From Candidatus Rhodoferax randersensis (GTDB lineage Bacteria; Pseudomonadota; Gammaproteobacteria; Burkholderiales; Burkholderiaceae_C): a stretch of 64,000 nt of DNA. The notes beneath the pieces were generated by a model, which saw only the letters and a list, made by a program, of their open reading frames with translations, made no database searches and was not told the DNA's origin. The stretch is taken from positions 124,001 through 188,000 of the forward strand of contig JADKEH010000044.1 of NCBI GenBank assembly GCA_016718155.1, read 5' to 3'. Below are positions 1 to 8,475 of the stretch, in pieces. Positions within the stretch are counted from its first letter, which is position 1, and every line of letters begins with the position of its first letter. A program made the position numbers and the translations under genes.

Positions 1-14
1 GAACAGGAGTCACC

Positions 15-878
15 ATGGGCGCAGCTATCCACATCACCTCACTCAGCAAGACCTTTCCCGGAGGGCGCAGGGCGCTGCAGGACGTTAACCTGACCATCCA
101 GGGCGGCGAGATGGTGGCGCTGATCGGCGCGTCAGGCTCGGGCAAATCGACCTTGCTGCGCCACATGGCCGGGCTGATGGCCGCGGACAGTGCCACGGCG
201 GGGCAGATTCAAGTGCACGGCAAGACGGTTCAGCGCAACGGCAAAATAGCCTCCGACATCCGCCGCACCCGCGCCGATGTGGGTTTTGTTTTTCAGCAGT
301 TCAACCTGGTCGACCGGCTGCCGGTGATTGTGAATGTGCTGGTGGGCACTTTGCACCGTTTGCCGATGTGGCGCAGCCTGCTGCGCTGGTTCACCTCGGC
401 CGAGGTGAGCCGGGGCGTGGAAGCGCTGCGCCGCGTGGGCATTGCCGAGTGTTGTCACCAGCGCGCCTCCACTTTGTCGGGGGGGCAGCAGCAGCGCGCG
501 GCAATAGCGCGCGCCATGGTGCAGGGCGCAAAGGTGATTTTGGCGGACGAGCCGATTGCCTCGCTGGACCCCGAGTCATCCCGCAAGGTGATGGACATCC
601 TGGCGCGGGTCAACCGCGAGGACCAATGCACCGTGGTGGTGTCCTTGCACCAGGTCAATGTAGCCATTAAATACTGCGCCCGCACGGTGGCGCTGCACCA
701 GGGCCGCGTGGTGTATGACGGCCCCTCGGTGGCGCTGACACCCACCTTGTTGCGCGAACTGTATGGTGCCGAGGCCGACGACATCCTGGCGCTGGGCGAC
801 CACATCTCCAGCTTGCAGGACGCCAAGCCACAGCCGCCCCATCTGGCGTGGCCGGCACCGCTGGCACGCGCCGCCTGA
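15..878 (+). CDS. phnC: Phosphonate ABC transporter ATP-binding protein PhnC
   Basis: Cytoplasmic ATPase that drives import of phosphonates with the PhnD and PhnE proteins encoded just downstream. The 287-residue product has a Walker A motif (GASGSGKST, residues 38-46), the ABC signature LSGGQ (154-158) and a Walker B segment ending in DE (174-179), followed by a conserved H-loop (SLHQ). The AGGAG at positions 5-9 is well placed for the chosen ATG. It leads a run with phnD, phnD and phnE, so it is probably cotranscribed with them; any promoter lies outside the window. A second PhnC-like gene (ptxA) starts at 5941, so the two transporters probably have different substrates. Confidence 0.93.
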   Translation: MGAAIHITSLSKTFPGGRRALQDVNLTIQGGEMVALIGASGSGKSTLLRHMAGLMAADSATAGQIQVHGKTVQRNGKIASDIRRTRADVGFVFQQFNLVDRLPVIVNVLVGTLHRLPMWRSLLRWFTSAEVSRGVEALRRVGIAECCHQRASTLSGGQQQRAAIARAMVQGAKVILADEPIASLDPESSRKVMDILARVNREDQCTVVVSLHQVNVAIKYCARTVALHQGRVVYDGPSVALTPTLLRELYGAEADDILALGDHISSLQDAKPQPPHLAWPAPLARAA

Positions 879-922
879 TTCCACTTGGCCCTTCCCCACA
901 AACCCTTGTTGAGGTACTTACC

Positions 923-1914
923 ATGTTTTCAAAGATTTTGGCCGTGGCGCTGGGCGTCAGCTTGATGGTCATCAACCCCGTTGCCGCCCAGACCCTGAAG
1001 GAAATCAACTTCGGCATTTTGTCCACGGAGTCGAGCCAAAACCTCAAGCAGGATTGGCAACCGGTGATCGACGACATGAGCAGCCGGCTCGGCGTCAAGG
1101 TCAACGCATTTTTGCGCCGGACTATGCCGGCGTGATTGAAGGCCTGCGCTTTAACAAGGTGCAGTTTGCCTGGCTGGGCAACAAGTCGGCCATCGAAGCG
1201 GTGGAGCGCGCCAACAGTGAAGTGTTCGCCCAGACCGTCAACGCCGATGGCACGCTGGGTTACTACAGCTATATCAGCGTGCACAAAGACAGCCCCTACT
1301 ACAGCCTGGGTGACGTCTTGAACAACGCCAAGGTCATCAACTTTGGAATGGGCGACCCCAACTCGACCTCTGGCTTTCTGGTGCCCAGCTACTACGTTTT
1401 TGCGCTCAACAACGTCAACCCCAAGCAGGCCTTCAAGGCCGTGCGGGGCGCCAACCACGAGACCAACATCATGGCCATCGCCAACAAACAGGTGGACGCC
1501 GCGGTGCACAGCTCCGACGTGTTGGAGCGTATTCATACGCGTCAACCCGACGTCGCAAACCAGTTGCGCCAGATCTGGAAGTCACCCTTGATTGCCTCTG
1601 ACCCAATGGTGTGGCGCAAGGACTTGGCGCCCGAGCTGAAGGTCAAGATCAAGGACTTCTTCCTGAGCTACGCCAAGAACGGCCCCGATGCCGCGCGCGA
1701 AAAAGCCGTGCTCAACAAGCTGACGCTGGGTGGCTTTCAGGACTCCAGCAACGCGCAGCTCAAGCCGGTTCGACAGCTTGAGTTGTTCAAGCAGAAACTC
1801 AAACTAGAAGCCGATGCGACCATGCAAGCCGATGAAAAGCGGACCAAGCTGGACGACATCGGCCGCCAATTAAGCGACATCGCCAAGTCGCAAGCCCTCA
1901 CACCAACCCTTTGA
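923..1914 (+). pseudogene. phnD: PhnD-like phosphonate-binding protein, frameshifted copy
   Basis: Periplasmic substrate-binding protein of the phnCDE transporter. The start at 923 gives a signal peptide ending VAAQ. The frame breaks after 'KVNAF' at about 1109-1113, where a run of five T replaces the six needed; adding one base joins the N-terminal piece to a second frame (APDYAGVIEGLRFNKV onward) that runs to a TGA at 1912-1914. The joined protein would be about 330 residues, the normal length. It closely resembles the intact copy directly downstream, so the pair looks like a tandem duplication. A single homopolymer deletion could be a sequencing error or a true loss covered by the second copy. 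Confidence 0.85.
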
Positions 1915-1934
1915 CCTCAACACAGGACATCCCC

Positions 1935-2903
1935 ATGATCAAGAAACTACTGGCCGGCGTGGCTGGCGCCGCGCTCATCGCCCTCAACCCGGTTTCGGCG
2001 CAGGAACTGAAGGAACTCAACTTCGGCATCATCTCGACCGAATCGTCCCAAAACCTGAAGTCCGACTGGCAACCGATCCTGGACGGCATGAGCAAGAAGA
2101 CCGGCATGAAGGTGAACGCCTTCTTTGCTCCGGACTATGCCGGCATCATCGAAGGCATGCGCTTTAACAAGGTGCACGTGGCCTGGTTCGGCAACAAGTC
2201 GGCCATGGAGGCGGTGGACCGCGCTGGCGGCGAAGTGTTTGCGCAGATGGTCAACGCCGACGGAACACAAGGCTACTACTCACACCTGATCGTGCACAAG
2301 GACAGCCCACTGAAGTCGCTGGACGACATGCTCAAGCAGGGCAAGAACCTGTCCTTCGGCAATGGCGACCCCAATTCGACTTCGGGCTTTCTGGTGCCCA
2401 GCTACTACGTGTTCGCCCAGAACAAGATTGATCCCAAGACCTTCTTCAAGCTCACGCGCGGCGCCAACCACGAGAGCAATGCGCTGGCCGTGGCCAACAA
2501 ACAGGTGGATGTTGCCACCAACAACAGCGAGAACCTGAGCAAGCTCAAGGAACGGCTGCCCGAGAAGTTCAACGACATCCGTGTGATCTGGACTTCGCCC
2601 CTGATTCCTTTGGACCCATTGGTAATCCGCAAAGACCTGCCCGAAGCCACCAAGGCCAAGGTGCGTGATTTCTTCTATACCTATGGCCAAGGCGGCCAAA
2701 ACGAGAAAGACCACTTGTTCAAGTTGTCCAAGCTCTCCGGTTTCAAAGCGTCCAGTAACGCCCAGCTCATCCCGATTCGTCAACTGGAGTTGTTCAAGGT
2801 GCGCAACAAGTTTGAAGCCGACGCCACGCTGGCCCAGGCCGACAAACAAGCCAAGCTGGCGGACATTGACAAACAACTGGCTGCTTTGAGCCAGCCCCAG
2901 TGA
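1935..2903 (+). CDS. phnD: Phosphonate ABC transporter substrate-binding protein PhnD (second copy)
   Basis: Periplasmic binding protein of 322 residues that would deliver phosphonates to PhnE. It has an N-terminal signal peptide (MIKKLLAGVAG..., cleavage near VSAQ) and the family's typical segments (SSQNLKSDWQP, FFAPDYAGIIEGMRFNKV, GDPNSTSGFLVPSYYVF). The ATG at 1935 is preferred over the upstream TTG at 1911 because it starts the signal peptide. It lies 20 bases after a frameshifted paralogue of nearly identical architecture. The two differ throughout, so duplication is not very recent and they may once have bound different ligands. Confidence 0.92.
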   Translation: MIKKLLAGVAGAALIALNPVSAQELKELNFGIISTESSQNLKSDWQPILDGMSKKTGMKVNAFFAPDYAGIIEGMRFNKVHVAWFGNKSAMEAVDRAGGEVFAQMVNADGTQGYYSHLIVHKDSPLKSLDDMLKQGKNLSFGNGDPNSTSGFLVPSYYVFAQNKIDPKTFFKLTRGANHESNALAVANKQVDVATNNSENLSKLKERLPEKFNDIRVIWTSPLIPLDPLVIRKDLPEATKAKVRDFFYTYGQGGQNEKDHLFKLSKLSGFKASSNAQLIPIRQLELFKVRNKFEADATLAQADKQAKLADIDKQLAALSQPQ

Positions 2904-2949
2904 TGCGTCGCGCACCTCAAATCATAACAGTTCTATTTGGGGTGATTTG

Positions 2950-3759
2950 GTGAGCGCACAACCCCGCGCGGCGGCCGTGGCCCCCGTGCCGATGGCGCGC
3001 GTGCCGCGCACCAGTTTGTTGGCACTGATGGCATGGGGTCTGTTGCTGGCCTTGCTGGCCGGGTCGTGGAAGGGCGCGGACATGCGGCCCTTCGACCTGG
3101 TGCGTGACGCGGGCAACATGGCCACCTATGCGGCGGACTTCTTTCCACCCAAGTTCGCCGACTGGCGCCTGTACCTGCAGGAAATGGTCATCACCCTGCA
3201 GATTGCGCTGTGGGGCACGGCCCTGGCGGTGGTGTTTGCCGTGCCACTGGGGCTGCTGTCCTCGGTCAACATCACGCCGTGGTGGGTGCACCAGCCGATC
3301 CGTCGGCTGATGGACGCGGCACGCGCCATCAACGAGATGGTGTTTGCCATGCTGTTCATCGTGGCGGTCGGGTTGGGACCATTTGCTGGCGTGCTGGCGC
3401 TGTTTGTGCACACCACCGGCATCCTGGCCAAGCTGTTCTCCGAGGCGGTCGAGTCGATCGACGCCCAGCCGGTGGAGGGCATTCGAGCGACCGGCGCCAA
3501 CGCGCTGGAGGAAATCGTCTACGGCATCATTCCGCAGGTCCTGCCCCTGTGGATTTCGTACTCGCTGTACCGGTTTGAGTCCAACGTGCGCTCGGCATCA
3601 GTCGTGGGCATGGTCGGCGCTGGCGGCATTGGCGTCATCCTGTGGGAGATCATTCGTGGCTTCCAGTACGCTGAGACCTGCGCCGTGATGCTGATCATCA
3701 TTGTCACGGTCACGGTGATTGACGTGATCTCGGCACGGATTCGCAAGTCGTTGATTTGA
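2950..3759 (+). CDS. phnE: Phosphonate ABC transporter permease PhnE
   Basis: Inner-membrane permease of about 269 residues that forms the phosphonate channel with PhnC. Several hydrophobic segments are visible, with the binding-protein-dependent transport loop (EAVESIDAQPVEGIRATGAN ... IIPQVLP) at roughly residues 162-195 and the VGAGGIG motif typical of PhnE near residue 220. A GGGGTGA ribosome-binding site at about 2938-2945 precedes both the GTG at 2950 used here and a TTG at 2947. It is the last gene of the phnC-D-D-E run and ends convergent to phnN. Confidence 0.92.
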   Translation: MSAQPRAAAVAPVPMARVPRTSLLALMAWGLLLALLAGSWKGADMRPFDLVRDAGNMATYAADFFPPKFADWRLYLQEMVITLQIALWGTALAVVFAVPLGLLSSVNITPWWVHQPIRRLMDAARAINEMVFAMLFIVAVGLGPFAGVLALFVHTTGILAKLFSEAVESIDAQPVEGIRATGANALEEIVYGIIPQVLPLWISYSLYRFESNVRSASVVGMVGAGGIGVILWEIIRGFQYAETCAVMLIIIVTVTVIDVISARIRKSLI

Positions 3760-3792
3760 GGAACTGGCCGGCTGGTGGTGGGCAGAGCAAGC

Positions 3793-3811
3793 GGCGGCGC
3801 GTCCGGCCGCC
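3793..3811. terminator. Hairpin between convergent phnE and phnN
   Basis: A 6-bp perfect stem GGCGGC/GCCGCC with a 7-base loop sits in the 79-base gap between the 3' ends of phnE and phnN. There is no U-tract on either side, so an intrinsic terminator is only possible. Confidence 0.25.
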
Positions 3812-3838
3812 CAAGCCGCAAGCAAGCAGGTGGTGGCC

Positions 3839-4396
3839 TCAGCGTAAGGGCGAAGAGGCCGCGCTTTTCACCAGAAAGTCCACCAGCTCAAGCCCCGCGT
3901 CTGCCAGTTCACCCTGGTTCAAAATCGTGCGGTGCGCGCGCAAATCGCTGAACAGCTCATTGCGGGCCAGCCGGTTGGCCACATCGTGGGGCGTCTCGCG
4001 ACCGCGTTGTGTCAAGCGCAGGGCAAGTTGCTCGGGGTCGGCCAGGATTTGCACCACCCGCACCTGGGGCTGTGCGGCTACTGCCAGGGCGTGTTCTCGT
4101 GAGCCGTTGACCACCACCACGCGTCCGCTTTGCACTTCGGCGCCGTAGCGCGCCTCGATGCCATACCGAAACCCATGGGCATCCCAATGCCAGGCCATGC
4201 CACCTGCGGCAGCCAGACTGCCAAACTGCTTGGGTGTCACCGCGTCATGATCGGAGCCAGAACGCGGCATGCGCGTGACCATGCGCCGGGCAAAGACGAT
4301 GTTGGGGCGATCCATTAGGTGGGTTGCCGCCCAGCCAATCACGCTGTCCTTGCCCGCGCCCGACGGGCCGCAGACAAATACCCAAGCACCGCTCAT
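3839..4396 (-). CDS. phnN: Ribose 1,5-bisphosphate phosphokinase PhnN
   Basis: Converts ribose 1,5-bisphosphate, an end product of the C-P lyase route, to PRPP using ATP. The 185-residue product has the same length as the E. coli enzyme and begins MSGAWVFVCGPSGAGKDS, a guanylate-kinase-type P-loop (GPSGAGKDS, residues 10-18). The ATG at 4396 is chosen because the P-loop follows directly, and because it overlaps the TGA of the upstream DUF1045 gene by 4 bases (ATGA), which suggests translational coupling. It is the last gene of the phnF-DUF1045-phnN operon. Confidence 0.92.
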   Translation of the reverse strand: MSGAWVFVCGPSGAGKDSVIGWAATHLMDRPNIVFARRMVTRMPRSGSDHDAVTPKQFGSLAAAGGMAWHWDAHGFRYGIEARYGAEVQSGRVVVVNGSREHALAVAAQPQVRVVQILADPEQLALRLTQRGRETPHDVANRLARNELFSDLRAHRTILNQGELADAGLELVDFLVKSAASSPLR

Positions 4397-5088
4397 CCTG
4401 CCAGCTCCAGATCGGTCAGCCGAGTGAAGCCTTGCCCCGGCGCCGGTTCGACGAACAGGCTCAGGCGGTCCAGCACTAGCGGCGTGTACGCGTTCAACAG
4501 TGCCACCGGCTCGGCCACGGCTTCCAGCACGTGCTCGGCGACGGTGGATGCAACCGGCCCGGTCAGGGAAAAGTGCAAACGAAAGCGCTCCAGCACATAC
4601 GGGTAACCATAGAGCGCAAGCAGCGCCAGTTCGCGTGTGTCGAGCGGGGCTGCGCGGCGCCGGGCTTGTTCGGCTTCTGACAGCGGTGCGCGCAGCGCGT
4701 CGAGTTCGGTGACGCAACGCGCGGCCAGTTTCAGCGGGTCGGTGAGTGACAGGACGGGCACCAGTGCCACAAAATTGCCCAACGCGGTCGCATGCAGTGG
4801 CCCCAGCGCCACTGGCTTCAGGGTGTCCGCCAGCCTGCGCAACTGGACCAATAGGTCGTCCAGGGTGTTGCCCATCCGCAAGCGAAAGGGCGCCTTCAAG
4901 GTGGCATGAAAGCCGTAGCGACGTGGCTCCGCGGTGATTTGCTGCTGCGTATCGGCGTCAAGCGGCGCCGCGGTGGGCGCGGTCAGCGGGGTGTTCGAAA
5001 CTTCGTCACGGCCCAGCCAGCCCGCGCCAAAGCGCCACCAGGGCGAGTGCTTGGCCGGTGCAAAGTAGATGGCGTAACGCGCTGTCAT
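4393..5088 (-). CDS. DUF1045 phosphonate-cluster protein
   Basis: A 231-residue cytoplasmic protein of the DUF1045 family that occurs almost only in C-P lyase clusters. The start MTARYAIYFAP and the segments RYGFHATLKAPFRL and RFRLHFSLTGP contain two H-x-T/S-type motifs (HATL, HFSL), as in 2H phosphoesterases; from that fold a cyclic ribose phosphate substrate is a reasonable inference, but no activity can be read from the sequence. It overlaps phnF upstream and phnN downstream by 4 bases each, so the three genes are one operon. Confidence 0.85.
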   Translation of the reverse strand: MTARYAIYFAPAKHSPWWRFGAGWLGRDEVSNTPLTAPTAAPLDADTQQQITAEPRRYGFHATLKAPFRLRMGNTLDDLLVQLRRLADTLKPVALGPLHATALGNFVALVPVLSLTDPLKLAARCVTELDALRAPLSEAEQARRRAAPLDTRELALLALYGYPYVLERFRLHFSLTGPVASTVAEHVLEAVAEPVALLNAYTPLVLDRLSLFVEPAPGQGFTRLTDLELAG

Positions 5089-5843
5089 GTCGCGGCCTCG
5101 GCGGACACCACCAGTTGCACGCGGTCCCCGCAGAACACGGTCTCGCCATATTTGATGGGAACACCGTCCATGTCTACGTCAATACATTCCACGCACAGCA
5201 GCGGACGGTTGGTGGGTTGCTTGAGTAGCCGGGCGGTCGCCTCGCTTGGCATTTGCGTGGTCACGCGGCTCTCCTGTCGCAGGTAGTCCTGCACGCCGAA
5301 GTGCCGCAAGATGTCGGTGGTGCAGGTACCGTGCATCAGCATCTCCAGCAAACCCGCGAAGCGCGCCGCAGGGTAGTAGGCGGTGGCCACGCCAATCGGC
5401 TGGGCATTGGCCTCGTCCAGGGTCTCCACCATCAGGACCTTGGCAGCCTTGTCCAGTTTCAGCTCTTTGGCAGCGCGGGTGGTCGCCGGCACCTCGCGTG
5501 CGGTGAGCAACTGTTTGCTGGGCAGCAGGCCCTGGCGCAGCAGGTTTGCGCTGAAGCGGGTGCGGCTTGACAGCGCGTAGTCCAGCAACTCGTGTTGCAC
5601 AAAGGTGCCGCGTCCGGGCTCGATGCGAACCAGGCCATCACTTTGCAGCGCGGCAACCGCTTGGCGCAGCGTGTGACGGTTGACGCCGAAGCGGCTGGAG
5701 AGCTCGCCCTCGCCGGGCAGGCGACCGGTATCGGCGTAGCTTCGGTCACAGATCTCGGTGCGCAGGGTGTCGGCAATCTGCCGCCAAACAGCGACGCCGC
5801 TGCGCCGTCCCGGGGCGCTGAATGTGAGTTGTTCGGAAGTCAT
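5085..5843 (-). CDS. phnF: GntR-family regulator PhnF
   Basis: Transcriptional regulator of the phosphonate genes, 252 residues. The N-terminal part is a GntR winged helix (IADTLRTEI ... GRLPGEGELSSRFGVNRHTLRQAVAALQSDGLVRIEPGRGTFV, about residues 22-85) and the C-terminal part is a UTRA ligand-binding domain of the HutC subfamily. It is divergent from ptxA. A 15-base palindrome lies 11 bases upstream of its start codon, which suggests autoregulation as well as control of ptxABCD. A related sequence lies ahead of phnG. Confidence 0.9.
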   Translation of the reverse strand: MTSEQLTFSAPGRRSGVAVWRQIADTLRTEICDRSYADTGRLPGEGELSSRFGVNRHTLRQAVAALQSDGLVRIEPGRGTFVQHELLDYALSSRTRFSANLLRQGLLPSKQLLTAREVPATTRAAKELKLDKAAKVLMVETLDEANAQPIGVATAYYPAARFAGLLEMLMHGTCTTDILRHFGVQDYLRQESRVTTQMPSEATARLLKQPTNRPLLCVECIDVDMDGVPIKYGETVFCGDRVQLVVSAEAAT

Positions 5844-5854
5844 AAATCTTTCAT

Positions 5855-5869
5855 GTTGGCGGCGCCAAC
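5855..5869. promoter_or_regulatory. Putative PhnF operator in the phnF-ptxA divergent region
   Basis: Perfect palindrome GTTGGC-GGC-GCCAAC in the 97-base gap between the divergent phnF and ptxA starts. A TTGACA at 5878-5883 follows but has no convincing -10. The 30 bases at 5851-5880 match 24 of 30 at 9402-9431 upstream of phnG. GntR/HutC proteins bind such inverted repeats; the assignment to PhnF is inferred from position. Confidence 0.55.
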
Positions 5870-5940
5870 TAACGGCCTTGACAAGCCTTTCTACGCAACT
5901 GCCCTGTCACATCACTGTAGGGACTGATTTAGACATCTGT

Positions 5941-6780
5941 ATGACAAATCCCATGATTTCCAATGATCCGGCGACTCGCTCGCTGTGGAGCGCCGTGCGT
6001 GCCGAGGCGGTCGCGGTGACCTATGCCAACGGCACGCGCGCCTTACATCACACATCGCTGGAATTTGCCAGAGGCGAATTTACCGTGCTGTTGGGTTCTT
6101 CGGGTGCCGGCAAGTCGACGCTGCTGCGAACGCTCAACGGTCTGGTGCGGCCCAGCGCGGGTCGGGTGCTCGCCGCGGGCTTGGGTGACATTCTGCAGCC
6201 CGGTGTGCTGCGCCAGCATCGCCGGTCTACCGGCATGGTGTTCCAGCAGCACCACCTGATTGGGCGCCTGTCGGTGCTCGACAACGTGCTGATGGGACGG
6301 CTTGGCCACCATCGCGCGCTGGCTAGCTTGTTGCCTTGGTCGCGGTCGGAGAAAACACTTGCGCTCTCGGCGATTGAACGGGTTGGCTTGATCGCGCACG
6401 CACTGCAGCGCGCCGACCAGCTTTCGGGCGGCCAGCAACAACGGGTCGGCGTTGCCCGGGCCTTGCTGCAGGCGCCCACCATGCTGCTGGCCGACGAACC
6501 GGTCGCCAGTCTGGACCCCGCCACGGCCGAGAAGCTGCTGGCCCTGATGCACGGTATCTGCAAGGGCGACGGCCTGACCGCCGTGGTCAGCCTGCACCAG
6601 GTTGACTTCGCCCGCAAATTCGCCGATCGGATCATTGGTCTGGCCAGTGGCCAGGTGCTGTTTGATGGCACGCCCGACCAGCTCACATCGGACATTGTCG
6701 AGCGGCTCTATCACACGCCCACACGCCCGAAGCGGGCCGCAGTGCGGTGCCACCCCAATTTCAAACTGAAGGACTGTTGA
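5941..6780 (+). CDS. ptxA: Phosphite/phosphonate ABC transporter ATP-binding protein (PtxA-like)
   Basis: ATPase of a second P-compound importer, 279 residues. It has Walker A GSSGAGKST (52-60), signature LSGGQ (161-165) and Walker B LLADE (182-186). It belongs to the PhnC family; the PtxA assignment comes from the neighbours, because the next gene resembles PtxB and a PtxD remnant follows. The ATG at 5941 is used; a second in-frame ATG at 5953 is also possible because no strong ribosome-binding site separates them. It is divergent from phnF with a palindromic operator candidate between them, and is only one base from ptxB. Confidence 0.85.
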   Translation: MTNPMISNDPATRSLWSAVRAEAVAVTYANGTRALHHTSLEFARGEFTVLLGSSGAGKSTLLRTLNGLVRPSAGRVLAAGLGDILQPGVLRQHRRSTGMVFQQHHLIGRLSVLDNVLMGRLGHHRALASLLPWSRSEKTLALSAIERVGLIAHALQRADQLSGGQQQRVGVARALLQAPTMLLADEPVASLDPATAEKLLALMHGICKGDGLTAVVSLHQVDFARKFADRIIGLASGQVLFDGTPDQLTSDIVERLYHTPTRPKRAAVRCHPNFKLKDC

Positions 6781-6781
6781 C

Positions 6782-7657
6782 ATGAATCGTCGTCTCTTGC
6801 TGACCGTATTGACCGCGCTCGCGTGCAGCGCCGCCACTTACCCGCTGGGCGCTTTGGCCCAGGGGCGCGACCCCGCCAAACTGCGCGTTGCCTTGTTGCC
6901 GGACGAAAACGCCACCACGCTGATCCAGAACGCGCAACCTCTCAAGGCCTACCTTGAGTCGACCCTGAAGAAGGAGATCGAGCTGATCGTCACCACCGAC
7001 TACTCGTCGATGATCGAAGCCATGCGATTCGGGCGCATCGAGGTGGCCTATTTTGGACCGTTCTCCTACGTGCTGGCCAAGTCGCGCGCGCCGGACATTG
7101 AGCCGTTTGCAGTGGGCGTGGAGAAGGGCTCCGCCACCTACAACTCGGTGCTCATCGCCACCGCCTCCGGCCCCGTGAAGACGCTCGAAGACGTGCGTGG
7201 AAAACCGTTCGGCTTCGGCGATCAGGCGTCCACCTCCAGCCACCTGGCACCGCGCGCCCACTTGCTCAAGAAGGGCCTGGAAGGAGACAAGGACTACAAG
7301 GTGGTGCACCTCGGTACCCATGATGCCGTGGCGCGCGCGGTCCAGGCCGGGCAGATTCCCGCCGGGGCTTTGTCCGAGCCGATCTATCGCAGCCTGGTCG
7401 AGCGCAAGTTGATCGATCCGGCGCGGGTGGTGCAGATCGATTTGACGGCGCCAATTCCCAACTACCCCATCACCATGCAGGGCAACCTGGCGCCGGCACT
7501 CAAGCAGGCCATTCGCGGCGCGTTCCTCAATCTCAGGGACAAAGAGGTGCTGAAGTCGTTTCGGGTCGAGGGCTTTGCGGCGACTGACGACCGGGCCTAT
7601 GACGTGTTGCGCGAGACGGCATCAGTGCTCAAGCTCGATCTGGCCAAGATGAAGTGA
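6782..7657 (+). CDS. ptxB: Phosphite-binding periplasmic protein (PtxB-like)
   Basis: A 291-residue periplasmic binding protein with a signal peptide ending near ALAQG. The segments LRVALLPDENA, LIVTTDYSSMIEAMRFGRI, AYFGP, STSSHL, GTHDAVA and GLIDP-like LIDPARV agree closely with what I recall of the Pseudomonas stutzeri phosphite-binding protein PtxB, and much less with the two PhnD copies at 923-2903. This makes phosphite (or hypophosphite) a better guess for the ligand than organophosphonates. The gene starts one base after ptxA and its TGA overlaps the ATG of ptxC by one base. Confidence 0.85.
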   Translation: MNRRLLLTVLTALACSAATYPLGALAQGRDPAKLRVALLPDENATTLIQNAQPLKAYLESTLKKEIELIVTTDYSSMIEAMRFGRIEVAYFGPFSYVLAKSRAPDIEPFAVGVEKGSATYNSVLIATASGPVKTLEDVRGKPFGFGDQASTSSHLAPRAHLLKKGLEGDKDYKVVHLGTHDAVARAVQAGQIPAGALSEPIYRSLVERKLIDPARVVQIDLTAPIPNYPITMQGNLAPALKQAIRGAFLNLRDKEVLKSFRVEGFAATDDRAYDVLRETASVLKLDLAKMK

Positions 7658-8461
7658 TGTCTTCCTCAAGCGACTCCTACACGGCCATTCTCCTGACCGC
7701 GCGTCGTGCGAGTCAGCGGCACGCTCGGCTGGCCGCCGTGATTGTCGGGGTGTGCCTGGTGGCCTTGGCCATCACCGGCTTCTTCGACGCCACGCGTTTC
7801 ATTGAGGGGGCACCCGCCATCGCGCAGCTTGCCTCGGAGATGGTGCCACCCGACTTCACCCGCTGGCGCAGTTGGGTGAGACCGCTGCTCGACACCCTGG
7901 CCATGTCGATTGCCGGCACGGCGCTGGCGGTGCTGATGTCCTTGCCGCTGGCCGTGTTGGCGGCGCCCAATACCGGGCCGAATCGCTGGGTTGGCCACGC
8001 CGTGCGTGTGCTGCTGGCGGCGATGCGTTCGGTGCCCGAGATCATTCTGGGCATTCTGTTTGTGGCCGCCGTGGGCTTCGGCGCCTTGCCGGGTGTGCTG
8101 GCCCTGGCGCTGCATTCGGTGGGCATGGTCGGCAAGTTCTACGCCGAGGCGATTGAACACGTCGACCCCAACCGCTGGAGGCCGCCAGCGCCGCCGGTGC
8201 CAGCCGGTTTCAGGTGATCACGCATGCGGTGTTGCCGCAAGTCCTGCCGAAGTTGGCCGACATCACGATCTACCGCTGGGAGTACCACTTCCGCGCCTCG
8301 GCGGTGTTGGGGATTGTTGGCGCGGGGGCATCGGCTTCGAGCTGATGGCGGCGCTGCGCCTGATTCGTTATGACGAAGTCGCCGCCATCTTGCTCACCAT
8401 TCTGGCCTGTGTGGTGGTGGTGGACAGCGTCGGCGCGAGCTTGCGCAAAACCTTGAAGTGA
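7657..8461 (+). pseudogene. ptxC: PtxC/PhnE-like permease, two frameshifts
   Basis: Inner-membrane permease of the second transporter. From ATG 7657 the frame encodes a normal N-terminal two-thirds (TM segments, EIILGILFVAAVGFG, EAIEHVDPN). It breaks at about 8171-8176, where one base, probably a C of NPLEAASAAG, is missing. The next frame encodes QVITHAVLPQVLPKLADITIYRWEYH and breaks again at a run of five G (8324-8328) where six are needed for GAGGIG. The last frame ends at 8461. Two single-base losses restore a full PhnE-type protein of about 268 residues, so error or very recent decay are both possible. No intact permease for ptxAB remains as read. Confidence 0.82.
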
Positions 8462-8475
8462 ACACGGAGATGGTC

